The translations under genes were made by a program, and so were the position numbers. The notes below the pieces were generated by a model, which saw only the letters and a program-made list of their open reading frames with translations, did no database searches and had not been told where the DNA came from. Shown in pieces: positions 1 to 9,305 of a stretch of 64,000 nucleotides of DNA (position 1 is the first letter of the stretch; each line of letters begins with the position of its first letter). The stretch is from Candidatus Nitrotoga sp. M5 (lineage in GTDB: Bacteria; Pseudomonadota; Gammaproteobacteria; Burkholderiales; Gallionellaceae). Location: assembly GCF_927904885.1 (NCBI RefSeq), contig NZ_CAKMNW010000067.1, positions 1-64,000 on the forward strand. Direction: 5' to 3'.

Positions 1-219
1 ACTGATTGGGAATGAAATTTCGAAAACATTCACCTAGTTGACTAAACGATTTTTGCTTTAACTTTGCGATCTCATCGGCAAGTTTCTGACTCGCTGAGCG
101 AGGTGTTTTACGAAGTGTTGGGAGGTGAAAACCAGGGAATAAAAGCGTTGTATTTTGGATGGCGAATTATGCCATTTCACTCATTAATTTTCAGCTCTTT
201 TTCCTTGCTAAAAGGGCTT

Positions 220-657
220 AACTTAGTGGCATTCAGGTCTGCCTTCAAATATCGCCGATGTATCATTCCTGCGTCTGGTTTCTACGAATGGAAAACGCAG
301 AATCGCATCAAGCATCCCTGGTATATCAATCTGAAGACCGGCGATCCTTTGGCTTTCGCCGGTCTTTGGGAAACATGGCAGCCTGAAGATGGCGCGCCGG
401 TTGAAAGCTGTTGCATTATCACTACCACAGCAAACTCGCTCATGGACGGACTTCATGATCGCATGCCAGTTATCTTGGACGTCGGCCAATGGGAGGCTTG
501 GCTGTCACCGCAAGAACGCCAAACCGATAAACTGCTCTCGATGATTCGCCTCTATAACGCGGAGGATATGCAGGCCTGGCCTGTCTCTCGTGAGCTCAAT
601 CGCGTTGGATTACGCGATGACGCCGGGCTGATTGAACCCATACCACTCCTCATTTGA
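220..657 (+). pseudogene. SRAP (YedK/HMCES-like) protein, N-terminally broken
   Basis: The frame encodes the C-terminal two thirds of a SOS-response-associated peptidase (SRAP) domain: FRSAFKYRRCIIPASGFYEW, then GDPLAFAGLWE, the IITT.AN stretch and the HDRMPVIL motif, which are family landmarks. Intact SRAP proteins start with Met-Cys, and that Cys2 crosslinks to abasic sites in single-stranded DNA. Here the open frame can be followed back to about base 64, but those residues do not resemble the family and no MCGR start is visible. The catalytic cysteine is therefore missing. I read this as a relic at the edge of the accessory region. A product starting at 64 cannot be excluded, but it would lack the known chemistry. 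Confidence 0.75.
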
Positions 658-660
658 CAG

Positions 661-927
661 GCTCGTTTTCATCCATTCAGCAACGATCAATTTCTGATGT
701 AATGCAGGACGTTTACAAATTCTCTTCGCCACAGTTTTATTCACGCTTTGAAACGAGACCTATACACTATCGTGCCAAGCATCCCGTAGGTGAATCAATC
801 TTTGCCTTGTAAGGGGTATCCCGCTGGTGATGAGGTTTGTATAGAAGTCCAATTTGTGTGTCCCCCCGACCAGCCATTCTAAATCGTCACGTAGCAGAGG
901 CTCTCCGCCCATTGAAAGACCTAGTGG
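661..927 (-). pseudogene. PqqE-like radical SAM enzyme fragment
   Basis: Read on the minus strand, the frame gives [14 protein letters not shown], then [13 protein letters not shown] and LIHLRDA. This is the radical SAM core around the GGEP motif as found in PqqE, the enzyme that joins Glu and Tyr of PqqA in PQQ synthesis. A TAG stop at 760-762 falls where the family usually has Gln (VQ.SFQ). The same frame then continues with VSFQS and a QKL..AEWMK stretch that also fits PqqE. The N-terminal CxxxCxxC cluster motif and the SPASM end are absent, and no pqqA-D genes are nearby. It is a short decayed fragment, and PqqE is the best match by memory of motifs rather than by search. Confidence 0.6.
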
Positions 928-992
928 AGTCCGCGCGGCGGCATTGTTGCTGGCGTCAGCGAAACGATGATTAGTGATACACAAGCAGCTGT

Positions 993-2372
993 CTACTGGA
1001 AATAACCGGTTTTAGCAGAACTTATTTTAGGCTCCATATCCAGTACGTCAGCAGGTCCAGGATTCTCGACCAGTTTCAGCGGCGTTTCACCGATTCCTAG
1101 CGCTTTCTCGATCGTTATGGACCCACCCTTGGCGACAAACAATCCCTGTAGTTTGCTGAAGTCGCCGCACCATTCCGTCTCAACTTCTCGGTCACGAGCG
1201 GTATTTCGGTCGACCTGAAAAGCGACGGCACACACCTGAAGCCGCGTCACATCAGTGGGGCCAGCAAGTTCGAGCCCGTATCCAGGCAACGCGGGCTTTC
1301 GAAGCACGACGCGTCCCCCTTCCGCCCAAGCAGTTGCCATACCCTCACGGAGTTCATATCCTAGAGCAGATAGCCCCGACAGAATTGACTGACGTCGGGC
1401 TGCTGCAGCATTGCGCCGAGACAAAGCCGACATGAAATCTCTGCCAGTCTTCATCAAAATAGCCAGGCCCGCGAAATCCTTGGTGTCAATTAATCGCTCA
1501 ATATCGACACGCAAAGCCATAGCTTCGTTATTTAGACCATCATCTGTTGCGGCGAGATCATCTGCCAATTCCCGAGCTTTGATCACTATGGCAGCCCCCT
1601 CTTTAAGCGCCCGAACGGCAGTAACCAGATCAAGGATTAGCGCATCAATCCGCATGTTTGTGCTAACACCATGCGGCTCAGATTCAATCGCTCGAAGGCG
1701 GATCGCAAAGGTAGTGGTTGCGTCCGTACCTAGGTATGCTTCAATCTCTGATAGTCGCAACTCAACGCTAATTAGGCGTGCATCCTGCTGTCGCACACGC
1801 GCTCGTTTCCAATCATCAAAAGTCTCTCGGTCTCCGCTTGGTGTCAGTTGTTTAGCTAAGTTGCGCTGAGTATCGGTTAGGCCAGCCGTAGTGCCACGGT
1901 CCGTCAAAATCATGAATCCCTTGGCAAGAATGGCCTCAGCATCGCTATTCAAACTTGCACCCTTGGCAATTCGGTCAAGCATGGCAAGAATTGCCGTCTC
2001 GCACTCAGGGACTTGTCGTCGGAGTTCGCGCGCCAAGAATGCAGCATTCTCCCTCTGCTGTCTTGCCTGCTGAAGTGCGCTCGCTGCAGCTTCCGCAGCA
2101 CGATCACAACGTTGCTGAATATCTCTGGAAAGAAACGCAATCTCCGCAGGCACCCGCTGCTGTATCTCCGCAAATCGATTTTGAACCAAACAGGCGGCTA
2201 AGCTCTCCCGTATCTTTTGGAAGGATGCCATCTCAGCCTGATCCAGATTTCCAAGCCGCTCACACTCTTGTTTCCAACGCTCAGCAGCCCTGTCAAACTG
2301 ACGAAGGAGTGCAATACAGGTCGCAACCAACTCTTCTCGAGTAACAACTCTAACGACCTTCGGTCCGCTCAT
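993..2372 (-). CDS. Coiled-coil protein, last gene of the helicase/radical SAM/AAA operon
   Basis: The 459-residue product is rich in Ala, Arg, Glu and Gln. Residues 15-330 have long heptad-like helices, suggesting extended coiled coils. A more compact C-terminal part (about 335-430) contains alternating beta-like stretches such as [18 protein letters not shown]. It begins [14 protein letters not shown], a start I recall in uncharacterised proteins but cannot tie to a function. There is no signal peptide, membrane segment or catalytic motif. Its ATG overlaps the stop of the helicase gene by 4 bp (ATGA), so translation is probably coupled. By context it may be a scaffold, sensor or substrate-recognition subunit of the four-gene system. 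That role is inference. Confidence 0.85.
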   Translation of the reverse strand: MSGPKVVRVVTREELVATCIALLRQFDRAAERWKQECERLGNLDQAEMASFQKIRESLAACLVQNRFAEIQQRVPAEIAFLSRDIQQRCDRAAEAAASALQQARQQRENAAFLARELRRQVPECETAILAMLDRIAKGASLNSDAEAILAKGFMILTDRGTTAGLTDTQRNLAKQLTPSGDRETFDDWKRARVRQQDARLISVELRLSEIEAYLGTDATTTFAIRLRAIESEPHGVSTNMRIDALILDLVTAVRALKEGAAIVIKARELADDLAATDDGLNNEAMALRVDIERLIDTKDFAGLAILMKTGRDFMSALSRRNAAAARRQSILSGLSALGYELREGMATAWAEGGRVVLRKPALPGYGLELAGPTDVTRLQVCAVAFQVDRNTARDREVETEWCGDFSKLQGLFVAKGGSITIEKALGIGETPLKLVENPGPADVLDMEPKISSAKTGYFQ

Positions 2373-5300
2373 GCTGCCACCGGACGATTCATGGCCACGA
2401 AGATAGCTGTTCGTAATCGATTACGCTCTTCTTCCGGTGAGTGATACCAAGCGTGAGACGACACACGGTGAATAATTGGAACAGTTTTACAGAGCACGCC
2501 AGGTCTCCAAACTTCGCGGGCACGCGCCCGAGAAAGTAACTTATGGCGAGGAGCATCGCATTCAATGCCGATCGCAAAAAGTCCGGTTACCGGATCCTCG
2601 ATGGCAAAATCGAGTCCAAATGCATCGTCTTCTGGAGAGCCGATAACGTTCCCTGTTACAGCCTCTAAATATTCAGCCACAGACTTACTGAAGCCATCAT
2701 CCGAACGAATGCGACCACCATCATTGCGTCCATCAGGAATTACAGCCATGCGTTTCAGGAGAGCTCGGGACGTCTCAAACTCACCTCCTGACATCGTGCG
2801 GGCATACTCCATGTAGCCTTGGAGAAAATCTCTTGGTGTTGCCGGGGGTTGATGCGTACTGAGCACGTCAGATATATCCCTGATCGGCATTGACGTCACC
2901 ATGATTATTTTTTTCCGAGCACGTGTCACGGCAACGTTCAGACGGCGCTCACCTCCTTTCTGCCCCAGCACGCCGAAAAGTCGCCGAAAAGTTCCTTGGC
3001 TGTTTCGCCCAAAGGTAGATGAAAAGATGATCCAATCCCGTTCATCACCTTGAACATTTTCGACGTTCTTTACGAAAACAGCCATATCCTCTCCCTGATC
3101 GACACGCTCGCGTTCTTGACAATATGCGTCTCTGAAACCGCTATCCCGTTCAGCTTGCTGCTCCAACAAGTCCTCAATGAGGTCTGCCTGTTTTCGATTA
3201 AAGGTAACGACGCCAACAGATGGCCGTTCGAGGTAGGGCCTTAGCCATAAATTGGCAAGAACTTCGACCACTTTGGCTGCCTCACCTGGATTGGTTTGCT
3301 CCTGATAGACACTGTCCGTTCGGATAACTTCAATCGGTCGAACACTACGAACCGTCGACTCGGGATGCCGCACAGGGACACTAAGATGATTCCCGTAGAA
3401 ACAAGCATTCGAGAAACTAATGAGTTCGCGGTAATCGGAACGATAATGGATTTGCAACGTCGTATTAGGTAGATTGGTTCTAGCCAGCTGAAGAAGGTCC
3501 GGGCAATCCTTGATCTCACGCCGGTTCCATGTTTCCTCAAAGGCATCGCGTTCTTCGTCTGAGGCCTCGTCATCTGGAGTTTCACCATCGAACGCTTCAG
3601 CCTCATCATTCTCGACCTTGCCGGCGAAGAAGGCCGTTGGTGGCATCTGTTTTTCATCCCCGCTAACTACGCAGATGCGGCCACGGAATAACGTCGGCAA
3701 CGCGTGTTCGACCGGAATTTGCGATGCTTCGTCATAAATAACCACGTCAAATAAAGCAGATTTAAGTGGCAAAACGCGGCTGGCCACATCCGGGTTCATC
3801 AGCCACACCGGCCTAAGCTTCATCAGCCCCAAAGGGACGGTACCCTCAATAAATTCACGCAACCGTCTCGCTCGATGGCCGGTCAAGCGGGTGAAATCGT
3901 CCCACTCTCGAGGCCCAGAAATATTTGCGAGGTCGAAGTCGTTCTTGAGGAAATTTCGATTCAGAGAACGCATTTCAACGTCCCAAGCTGCGAGACGTGC
4001 CACCTTACCCTTGAGTTCAGCTTGCTCTAACTGCAAGTCTGGAGCCGCGTGTTCCATAGCTCGCTTCCACCCCAGCCGAGCTTCTCTGTTAAGAATTCGC
4101 CGGACTTCGTTCTCAAGATTTGATTGCGCCACATCCCTTAGCTGCTCCTCCTTAGTACGCAGTAACAAAAATGTTGCCAGCGCTTCAGGACTTAATCGCT
4201 GCGCACGACATCGGAAGTGTTGATAGGCGCCCAGGGTCGGCAAAGCTCTTTCGATTTCCTCTATCCGTGACTGGTTTGGCTGATTTGACGTAATAGACGA
4301 TCTACATTGTTCAACCAACGTCTTCTCTGCCCAGCTAGCCAAGGTATTCAAAGCCGAAAGACTCGCACGACGAACCTCAAAGCGTGCAAACGCCGCATCA
4401 AAGGTAGCAAAAAGCTTCAGAAATGCCTCGCAACTTCCCTCAAGTGCTGTCGCGTCCATTCTCTCGCGCGATGGTGCTGAAGCCAGCAATCCTGCGAGAT
4501 GAGCAACCTCGGCTAGCGTTGCAGCAGTCATCTTTGCATCTTGATGCAAGGTCGGGCCGGCATCTGCCGAGATCGCAGGCAATTGAAGTACTTCATATAT
4601 TTTGGCTAAATCAGCCCGCAATGGCCTCCATTGCTCTTCAAGTCGCCCTGCATGCAGAAGTGCAATAATTCGTTCGTGCGTTTCTGCTCCGTACCTACGC
4701 AAAAAACTAAACAACCATTTTTTTCGCAAGAACCTTATCGGATAGAGGCGACAAAACCAAGGAACATCCCGGGTCACGTATGCTGCCCTTTTCATCAACG
4801 CCTTAAGTTCGCTGTGCTGCATCTTACTAAGCACCGGAGAGAGTCGTTGATCATAATATTGACTGGCACAAGTCTCCAATTCACGAATCAGCTCCGCAAG
4901 GCCACTCAGCACTTCTTTGCCTGGCGTATCCTCTTGTTTCGAAGTACGAAAAATTGGTAGCCACCGAGCGAGAAATAGTCGTTGTGGGTCCGAGAGTTGC
5001 AAGAATCTATGACCGTGGGTTCCTAGCCAATTTTGGTGTGAAACGGGATCATCAACCTCGAAAGAGGCCGGCCGGCTAAGGAGAACTTCGCATCTAATTC
5101 GCTCAACTTCGACAAAGCGCGAAAAGGCAGCTTGGAAGTCTGAAAGGGTGGCTCGGTCCGGCTCGAACGGTTGCAGTTGAACGAGTGGGCTACCTTCAAA
5201 GTTGGCAGGAAGCCAATATCGCACTAGAGGAGCAACCTCTTCTTCCAGAGTAGCCAAATTACTCGTGCTTCGCTTTTGCAACAGAGGGCGCAAGGCAGGC

Positions 5301-8300
5301 AAATCAAGAGGGGCCGACGGTCGCTCAAGATCTATGAGCTCGCCAAGCAAGCTCCGATAACTTACTCCAAAGTGCTCGTCGACTTTGTGTAACGCCTCGT
5401 GGTGCCTATCTAACTCACACTCCAATGCCTCAATGTGAGCAGCAACGCTTTCACGGCTACGCCGGACGGCGGCACAGGGATCTCCACTACGAGACGAATT
5501 CTCAATCTGCTCTCGAATTGCTTTAATGACTGGATTTCGGTCTTTGTTGACGTCATTGACCATGATGATACGATCGCCCAACCCTTCGGCTACTAACCGC
5601 TTGCTCACGACCTCAAGTGCGGCGTGCTTCTGACACACGATAAGTAGGCTTTTTCGCCGTCCAATTGCATCGCCAACCATATTCACGATGGTCTGACTCT
5701 TCCCTGTTCCGGGAGGGCCTTCAACAAGAAGGCCAGGTGCACAGCGAGCTTGAAGCACTGCAGCTTCCTGCGATGGGTCACTAGACACCGTGAAGAAGCG
5801 CTCTAACTCGCGCGGTTCCTTAAAGGGTTCATCTGCATATTTAGACACTACGTTAAGTCGCAACGCGGTTTCGAGTGACGTGCCAGCTGTCGAATTATTC
5901 TTAAGCTGACGCAGGTCTTCCCCGATAGCTTGCCCAATGAACGTGACATGAAATAGCACCGCAGAGCAGTCCAACTCTTGAGTACGAGGTGGCAACTCCG
6001 TACTCGGGCTAGGCAGTGCCCCAAGCGTTCTTGCCCTTAGTTGCGCGGAAGTTCCGAACGCATCCATAACCTCCGCAATTTTCAGCGAGGATCTGCTGAG
6101 CATCTCGTCGGCCGTCTTACGCCAAAGCTTCACGTCGTCCGCGCCAACAATTCCTTCAAGCGCAGGATTGACGCGAACTTCCTCCCTGTCTTTGTCGAAA
6201 GATAACAGCGCCTGTCCTCGATGTCCGATCTCCAGATGAACCTTAACAGGCCATAGCAACAGGGGCGCTATGCGTGTCTTTGTCGACACATTTGCATCAC
6301 GCACCAACAAAAATGGGAAACCAAGATACAGTCCATCAATGCCTGTGTCTCGCTTATAGAGCGCGGTGTGACGCGAAAGACTTTGCAGTCGACCCTCAGT
6401 CGTTCCTATCATAGAGAATGCAGCAGGATCGACCAAAAATGACTTTTGATCTCGCTTGAGCAGGTGTTCCAACATAGATGAAGCAGGAATCCGCTCAGTG
6501 CCGAGCTCGCATAGGTCAACTCTTGCAGTGGTCTTGCCAATGGTCATCCGGACTAACGGGCCACGCATCACGGTCGTGGAAATTTTCTTTTCGAAAAAAT
6601 CAAGAATTTGGGATACATACTGCTGCTTCTGTGGTTCCTGCCACTGATTCGAAGGCACGGCGAGAATTACAAGCGCGCGAGAAAGCGAGATACGTCGTTC
6701 AATTCGAAACTGGCCGGCCCAATCATTAAGTGCGGCATAAGGACAACTGGCAAAGCCGGTGATACGGTCACCGACCGCTCGCATCAATTCAATACGAGGA
6801 AGTTCAACGTTTGCTCGAGCGCCAGTGGAGTCAAACAGGTCTAGCCCATTCGATTTAGCCAAGTCCTGGGCCTCTTGGACAACAGCGTCACAAGACCGGA
6901 ACAACCCGATCGGCGCACTCAATAGAATAATTAGGTCCTCTTCGCTGATTGTCGTCCGCTCAGCAATTGACAGCAACCCATGATCGGCTGTATCGGGAAG
7001 CAAGCGACGCCGCTCTTCCCAAACAGCGGCGAGGCGAGCATGTGACGTGCATAGTATGTTGACTCGTAGCGCCCCCTCGTCAAGCTGGATGCCATGGTAC
7101 TTTGCCCGCGTCCTAACTACCTCGGCACGTCTCTTCAGCAGCGATAGCCACGTCTCCATATGTAACTCGTCAAGCAGGTCTGGAACGGCGCCGGCAATCA
7201 GATCGTAACCTTCAATCGGATGATCTAGCAGCCATCTGGGTGTGACAATTTCACCTTTGTGTATCAGCGGCATCTCTGGGTTTAACAGCTTAAGTGCCAG
7301 CATGAGGCGGAAGTTTTCGTCAAGGGACTCATGCTGCCCGACTCGCCGCAGGCCAGCCAGCAATTTGGGAGACAATTGCACTTCTTGGGCCCAGGTCACA
7401 ATGACACCGCGCACGAGATGGTTTCTCGCTTCTTCCCAGTGTTGGCTTTCAGCCGCTGCCAGCGCAAAGAGCGCGGGTTGTCGGTAATGTTGCCCACCGA
7501 GGCCAATCGAACTGCCGGTGGAATCGACCTCGGTTTGTGCCGATTCCGGAGGGGCGGTAACTGGATCGCCATCAAGCCAAGCTTGAACTTGTTCCCAGCG
7601 CCAGCGTTGGTGGCGATCCCTCGCCAGTAACCCACGGAGTAAAAGCTTAATTGACGAATCGAGATTGCCTGGTAGGCTGACGCCGTTGGCGATAATGTGG
7701 ATCAGATAAGCCCGGTCGTTGATACCCCTAAAGCATTCGCCGCGAGTAATCTGCTCTAGGATGATCATCCCAAGGCTCCACCAGTCTGATGCTGCCGCAA
7801 CCGCGCCAGCTACCGCTTCGGGCGCCGTATAACGCGTAAGTTCTAAGGGAGCTACGATATCAAGGTCGAAGTCCGAGAATTTTGCCGCTTCAAACCCCCC
7901 GATGACCAGATCTAGCGGATCAGAGTGTCTGACCAACACTGCATCGGGGCGCAGGTTACGGTGACGCAAACCGACTTCTGAAAACGCGTGTAAGGCCTCT
8001 CCGAGTTCGCATACAATACTTCGAATGCTTTCAGTGTCGGTCGCCACAATTCCAAGGTCGTTGAGCGAACCGCCAGTTAACAGTTCGGCAACTTCATAGT
8101 GTCCGTCGTTCCATCGGCCCGTAGCGAATATCTCGGGCACGTGCTCGCGAGGAAGCCGTTTTAGAGCATCGTAGACCGATGGATCTGGTTCGGACCCGTG
8201 ATGGTAGAGGGTCAGTACTGCTTGTTGGTCTCCATCGACTCGTGCGACGACATACCTATCTCGAATGCGAGCAGTGCTTCCAATCTGGCGCAATATTCGC

Positions 8301-8653
8301 CAACCATCGATCACTGTCTCGTGCAAAGGCTCGGTTGCATCCCGCTCTACTGCGCTTGCTGGTGGGGACGGTGTGAGATCAAATTCGATTGTCAGAGCAC
8401 GGTCCCCGCCACAGGTGGTGCAAATTAAGTCAGTGGGATCGAGCGTATGTCCGTTAATGCATGTCGACGGTTGTATCACCTGTGTGGCTTGCTCGGCAGT
8501 GACGATTGGCGCAGGGCGCCACCCCTTTTGTCGTATTGGCTCGTCTGAAAGATTCCAATGGCAGCGCCGGTCGTTGATTTCCCCGTCGCAGAAAAGCTCC
8601 TCAAGCGAACGCTCAGTCTTACAATTTGGGCAAAATCGAACAATCGAAGTCAT
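2369..8653 (-). CDS. Zinc-ribbon / pseudokinase / DUF4011-type SF1 helicase / REase-fold fusion protein
   Basis: This is a giant 2094-residue protein. Residues 8-81 carry two Cys-rich zinc ribbons (CPNC...C...C and CINGH...CTTC). Residues about 115-362 have a protein-kinase-like fold, but the catalytic HRD reads HRN (231-233), the DFG position reads GGF (252-254), and no Gly-rich loop or VAIK lysine is evident. A DUF4011-like segment lies near 770-810. The SF1 (Upf1-like, COG1112) helicase core has Walker A GPPGTGKS (979-986), a long helical insertion (about 1060-1570), Walker B DEAS (1641-1644), SGDEKQMPP (1664-1672), QGDERD (1868-1873) and NVAVTRARKK (1906-1915). The C-terminus (1985-2085) fits a Vsr/MTES_1575-like endonuclease fold, with LDFAI (D2015) and IECD (E2031, D2033). 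It overlaps both neighbours by 4 bp. Confidence 0.9.
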   Translation of the reverse strand: MTSIVRFCPNCKTERSLEELFCDGEINDRRCHWNLSDEPIRQKGWRPAPIVTAEQATQVIQPSTCINGHTLDPTDLICTTCGGDRALTIEFDLTPSPPASAVERDATEPLHETVIDGWRILRQIGSTARIRDRYVVARVDGDQQAVLTLYHHGSEPDPSVYDALKRLPREHVPEIFATGRWNDGHYEVAELLTGGSLNDLGIVATDTESIRSIVCELGEALHAFSEVGLRHRNLRPDAVLVRHSDPLDLVIGGFEAAKFSDFDLDIVAPLELTRYTAPEAVAGAVAAASDWWSLGMIILEQITRGECFRGINDRAYLIHIIANGVSLPGNLDSSIKLLLRGLLARDRHQRWRWEQVQAWLDGDPVTAPPESAQTEVDSTGSSIGLGGQHYRQPALFALAAAESQHWEEARNHLVRGVIVTWAQEVQLSPKLLAGLRRVGQHESLDENFRLMLALKLLNPEMPLIHKGEIVTPRWLLDHPIEGYDLIAGAVPDLLDELHMETWLSLLKRRAEVVRTRAKYHGIQLDEGALRVNILCTSHARLAAVWEERRRLLPDTADHGLLSIAERTTISEEDLIILLSAPIGLFRSCDAVVQEAQDLAKSNGLDLFDSTGARANVELPRIELMRAVGDRITGFASCPYAALNDWAGQFRIERRISLSRALVILAVPSNQWQEPQKQQYVSQILDFFEKKISTTVMRGPLVRMTIGKTTARVDLCELGTERIPASSMLEHLLKRDQKSFLVDPAAFSMIGTTEGRLQSLSRHTALYKRDTGIDGLYLGFPFLLVRDANVSTKTRIAPLLLWPVKVHLEIGHRGQALLSFDKDREEVRVNPALEGIVGADDVKLWRKTADEMLSRSSLKIAEVMDAFGTSAQLRARTLGALPSPSTELPPRTQELDCSAVLFHVTFIGQAIGEDLRQLKNNSTAGTSLETALRLNVVSKYADEPFKEPRELERFFTVSSDPSQEAAVLQARCAPGLLVEGPPGTGKSQTIVNMVGDAIGRRKSLLIVCQKHAALEVVSKRLVAEGLGDRIIMVNDVNKDRNPVIKAIREQIENSSRSGDPCAAVRRSRESVAAHIEALECELDRHHEALHKVDEHFGVSYRSLLGELIDLERPSAPLDLPALRPLLQKRSTSNLATLEEEVAPLVRYWLPANFEGSPLVQLQPFEPDRATLSDFQAAFSRFVEVERIRCEVLLSRPASFEVDDPVSHQNWLGTHGHRFLQLSDPQRLFLARWLPIFRTSKQEDTPGKEVLSGLAELIRELETCASQYYDQRLSPVLSKMQHSELKALMKRAAYVTRDVPWFCRLYPIRFLRKKWLFSFLRRYGAETHERIIALLHAGRLEEQWRPLRADLAKIYEVLQLPAISADAGPTLHQDAKMTAATLAEVAHLAGLLASAPSRERMDATALEGSCEAFLKLFATFDAAFARFEVRRASLSALNTLASWAEKTLVEQCRSSITSNQPNQSRIEEIERALPTLGAYQHFRCRAQRLSPEALATFLLLRTKEEQLRDVAQSNLENEVRRILNREARLGWKRAMEHAAPDLQLEQAELKGKVARLAAWDVEMRSLNRNFLKNDFDLANISGPREWDDFTRLTGHRARRLREFIEGTVPLGLMKLRPVWLMNPDVASRVLPLKSALFDVVIYDEASQIPVEHALPTLFRGRICVVSGDEKQMPPTAFFAGKVENDEAEAFDGETPDDEASDEERDAFEETWNRREIKDCPDLLQLARTNLPNTTLQIHYRSDYRELISFSNACFYGNHLSVPVRHPESTVRSVRPIEVIRTDSVYQEQTNPGEAAKVVEVLANLWLRPYLERPSVGVVTFNRKQADLIEDLLEQQAERDSGFRDAYCQERERVDQGEDMAVFVKNVENVQGDERDWIIFSSTFGRNSQGTFRRLFGVLGQKGGERRLNVAVTRARKKIIMVTSMPIRDISDVLSTHQPPATPRDFLQGYMEYARTMSGGEFETSRALLKRMAVIPDGRNDGGRIRSDDGFSKSVAEYLEAVTGNVIGSPEDDAFGLDFAIEDPVTGLFAIGIECDAPRHKLLSRARAREVWRPGVLCKTVPIIHRVSSHAWYHSPEEERNRLRTAIFVAMNRPVAA

Positions 8654-9303
8654 GGTAAATGGCGAGTCGCGTCAGTCGTTCTAATGTCGTCACCCTGTAT
8701 GGACAACAAATGACGTAAGCGCAACATGTCTCCGCGCCTCGGGATCCCTGCCAACCAGACCGTACCGCTATCGTCGAACATGACGTCCAACGAACGGTCG
8801 GCGTCTACCAACTGCCTGTTATACGTTTCGAACCTTACGCGACCGAGGTCCGTGAGAAGGTGCAGTCGCTGATTGTCGCTACCCCGCAATGCAAGCGTTT
8901 GAGATGCGGAAAGATCGAAGGGATCGGAAATCAGTGCATCAATCAAACCTGAGGCGAGCGCCAATGTTTCACTGAGACGCTCGACCGCGTAGCCGCTGAA
9001 GAGTAGTAAGTCCTGATCATCGCGAAGGTTCAGCCCCCTGAGAACTTCAAGGAGCGCAGCCTGCTGATTGAAAGGTTCACCGCCGGTGATCGTCACACCA
9101 TCTGCCTCAGCTACCCAAGGTGAGATCTCCGCAAGTAGATTCGCTACGTCGGTTAAACCGCGATCGTCCGCCCATGTATCCGCAGAAATACAACCTGTAC
9201 ATCGAATTGAACAGCCCTGAAACCAAATGCCAATCCGGCGCCCCGGTCCGAGCGTTGTAATTGGGAAGTGGACTCTGGAGATGCTGATTCGCTCGGATCG
9301 CAA
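8650..9303 (-). CDS. NrdG-like radical SAM protein
   Basis: The 217-residue product has the radical SAM cluster motif CSIRCTGC (C31, C35, C38) preceded by IWFQG, and a SAM-binding TITGGEPF motif. This is the layout of the short 4Fe-4S single-cluster group of anaerobic ribonucleotide reductase activases (NrdG) and pyruvate formate-lyase activases. It is somewhat longer than NrdG, with a C-terminal beta-rich tail. No NrdD or other glycyl-radical partner is in the window. The start is a TTG two bases after the AAA gene stop, with AAAAGG about 8 bases upstream; no ATG lies before the cluster motif. The stop overlaps the helicase start (ATGA). The substrate is unknown. It may activate a partner or modify a nucleotide or peptide within the system. 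Confidence 0.85.
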   Translation of the reverse strand: MRSERISISRVHFPITTLGPGRRIGIWFQGCSIRCTGCISADTWADDRGLTDVANLLAEISPWVAEADGVTITGGEPFNQQAALLEVLRGLNLRDDQDLLLFSGYAVERLSETLALASGLIDALISDPFDLSASQTLALRGSDNQRLHLLTDLGRVRFETYNRQLVDADRSLDVMFDDSGTVWLAGIPRRGDMLRLRHLLSIQGDDIRTTDATRHLP

Positions 9304-9305
9304 CG

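Noticed and set aside
1411-1869. Long plus-strand frame opposite the coiled-coil gene
   Set aside because: It mirrors the minus-strand gene, is rich in Arg and Ser with no domain, and has no ribosome site. Similar mirror frames at 1955-2344, 9513-9905 and 10264-10776 were dropped for the same reason.
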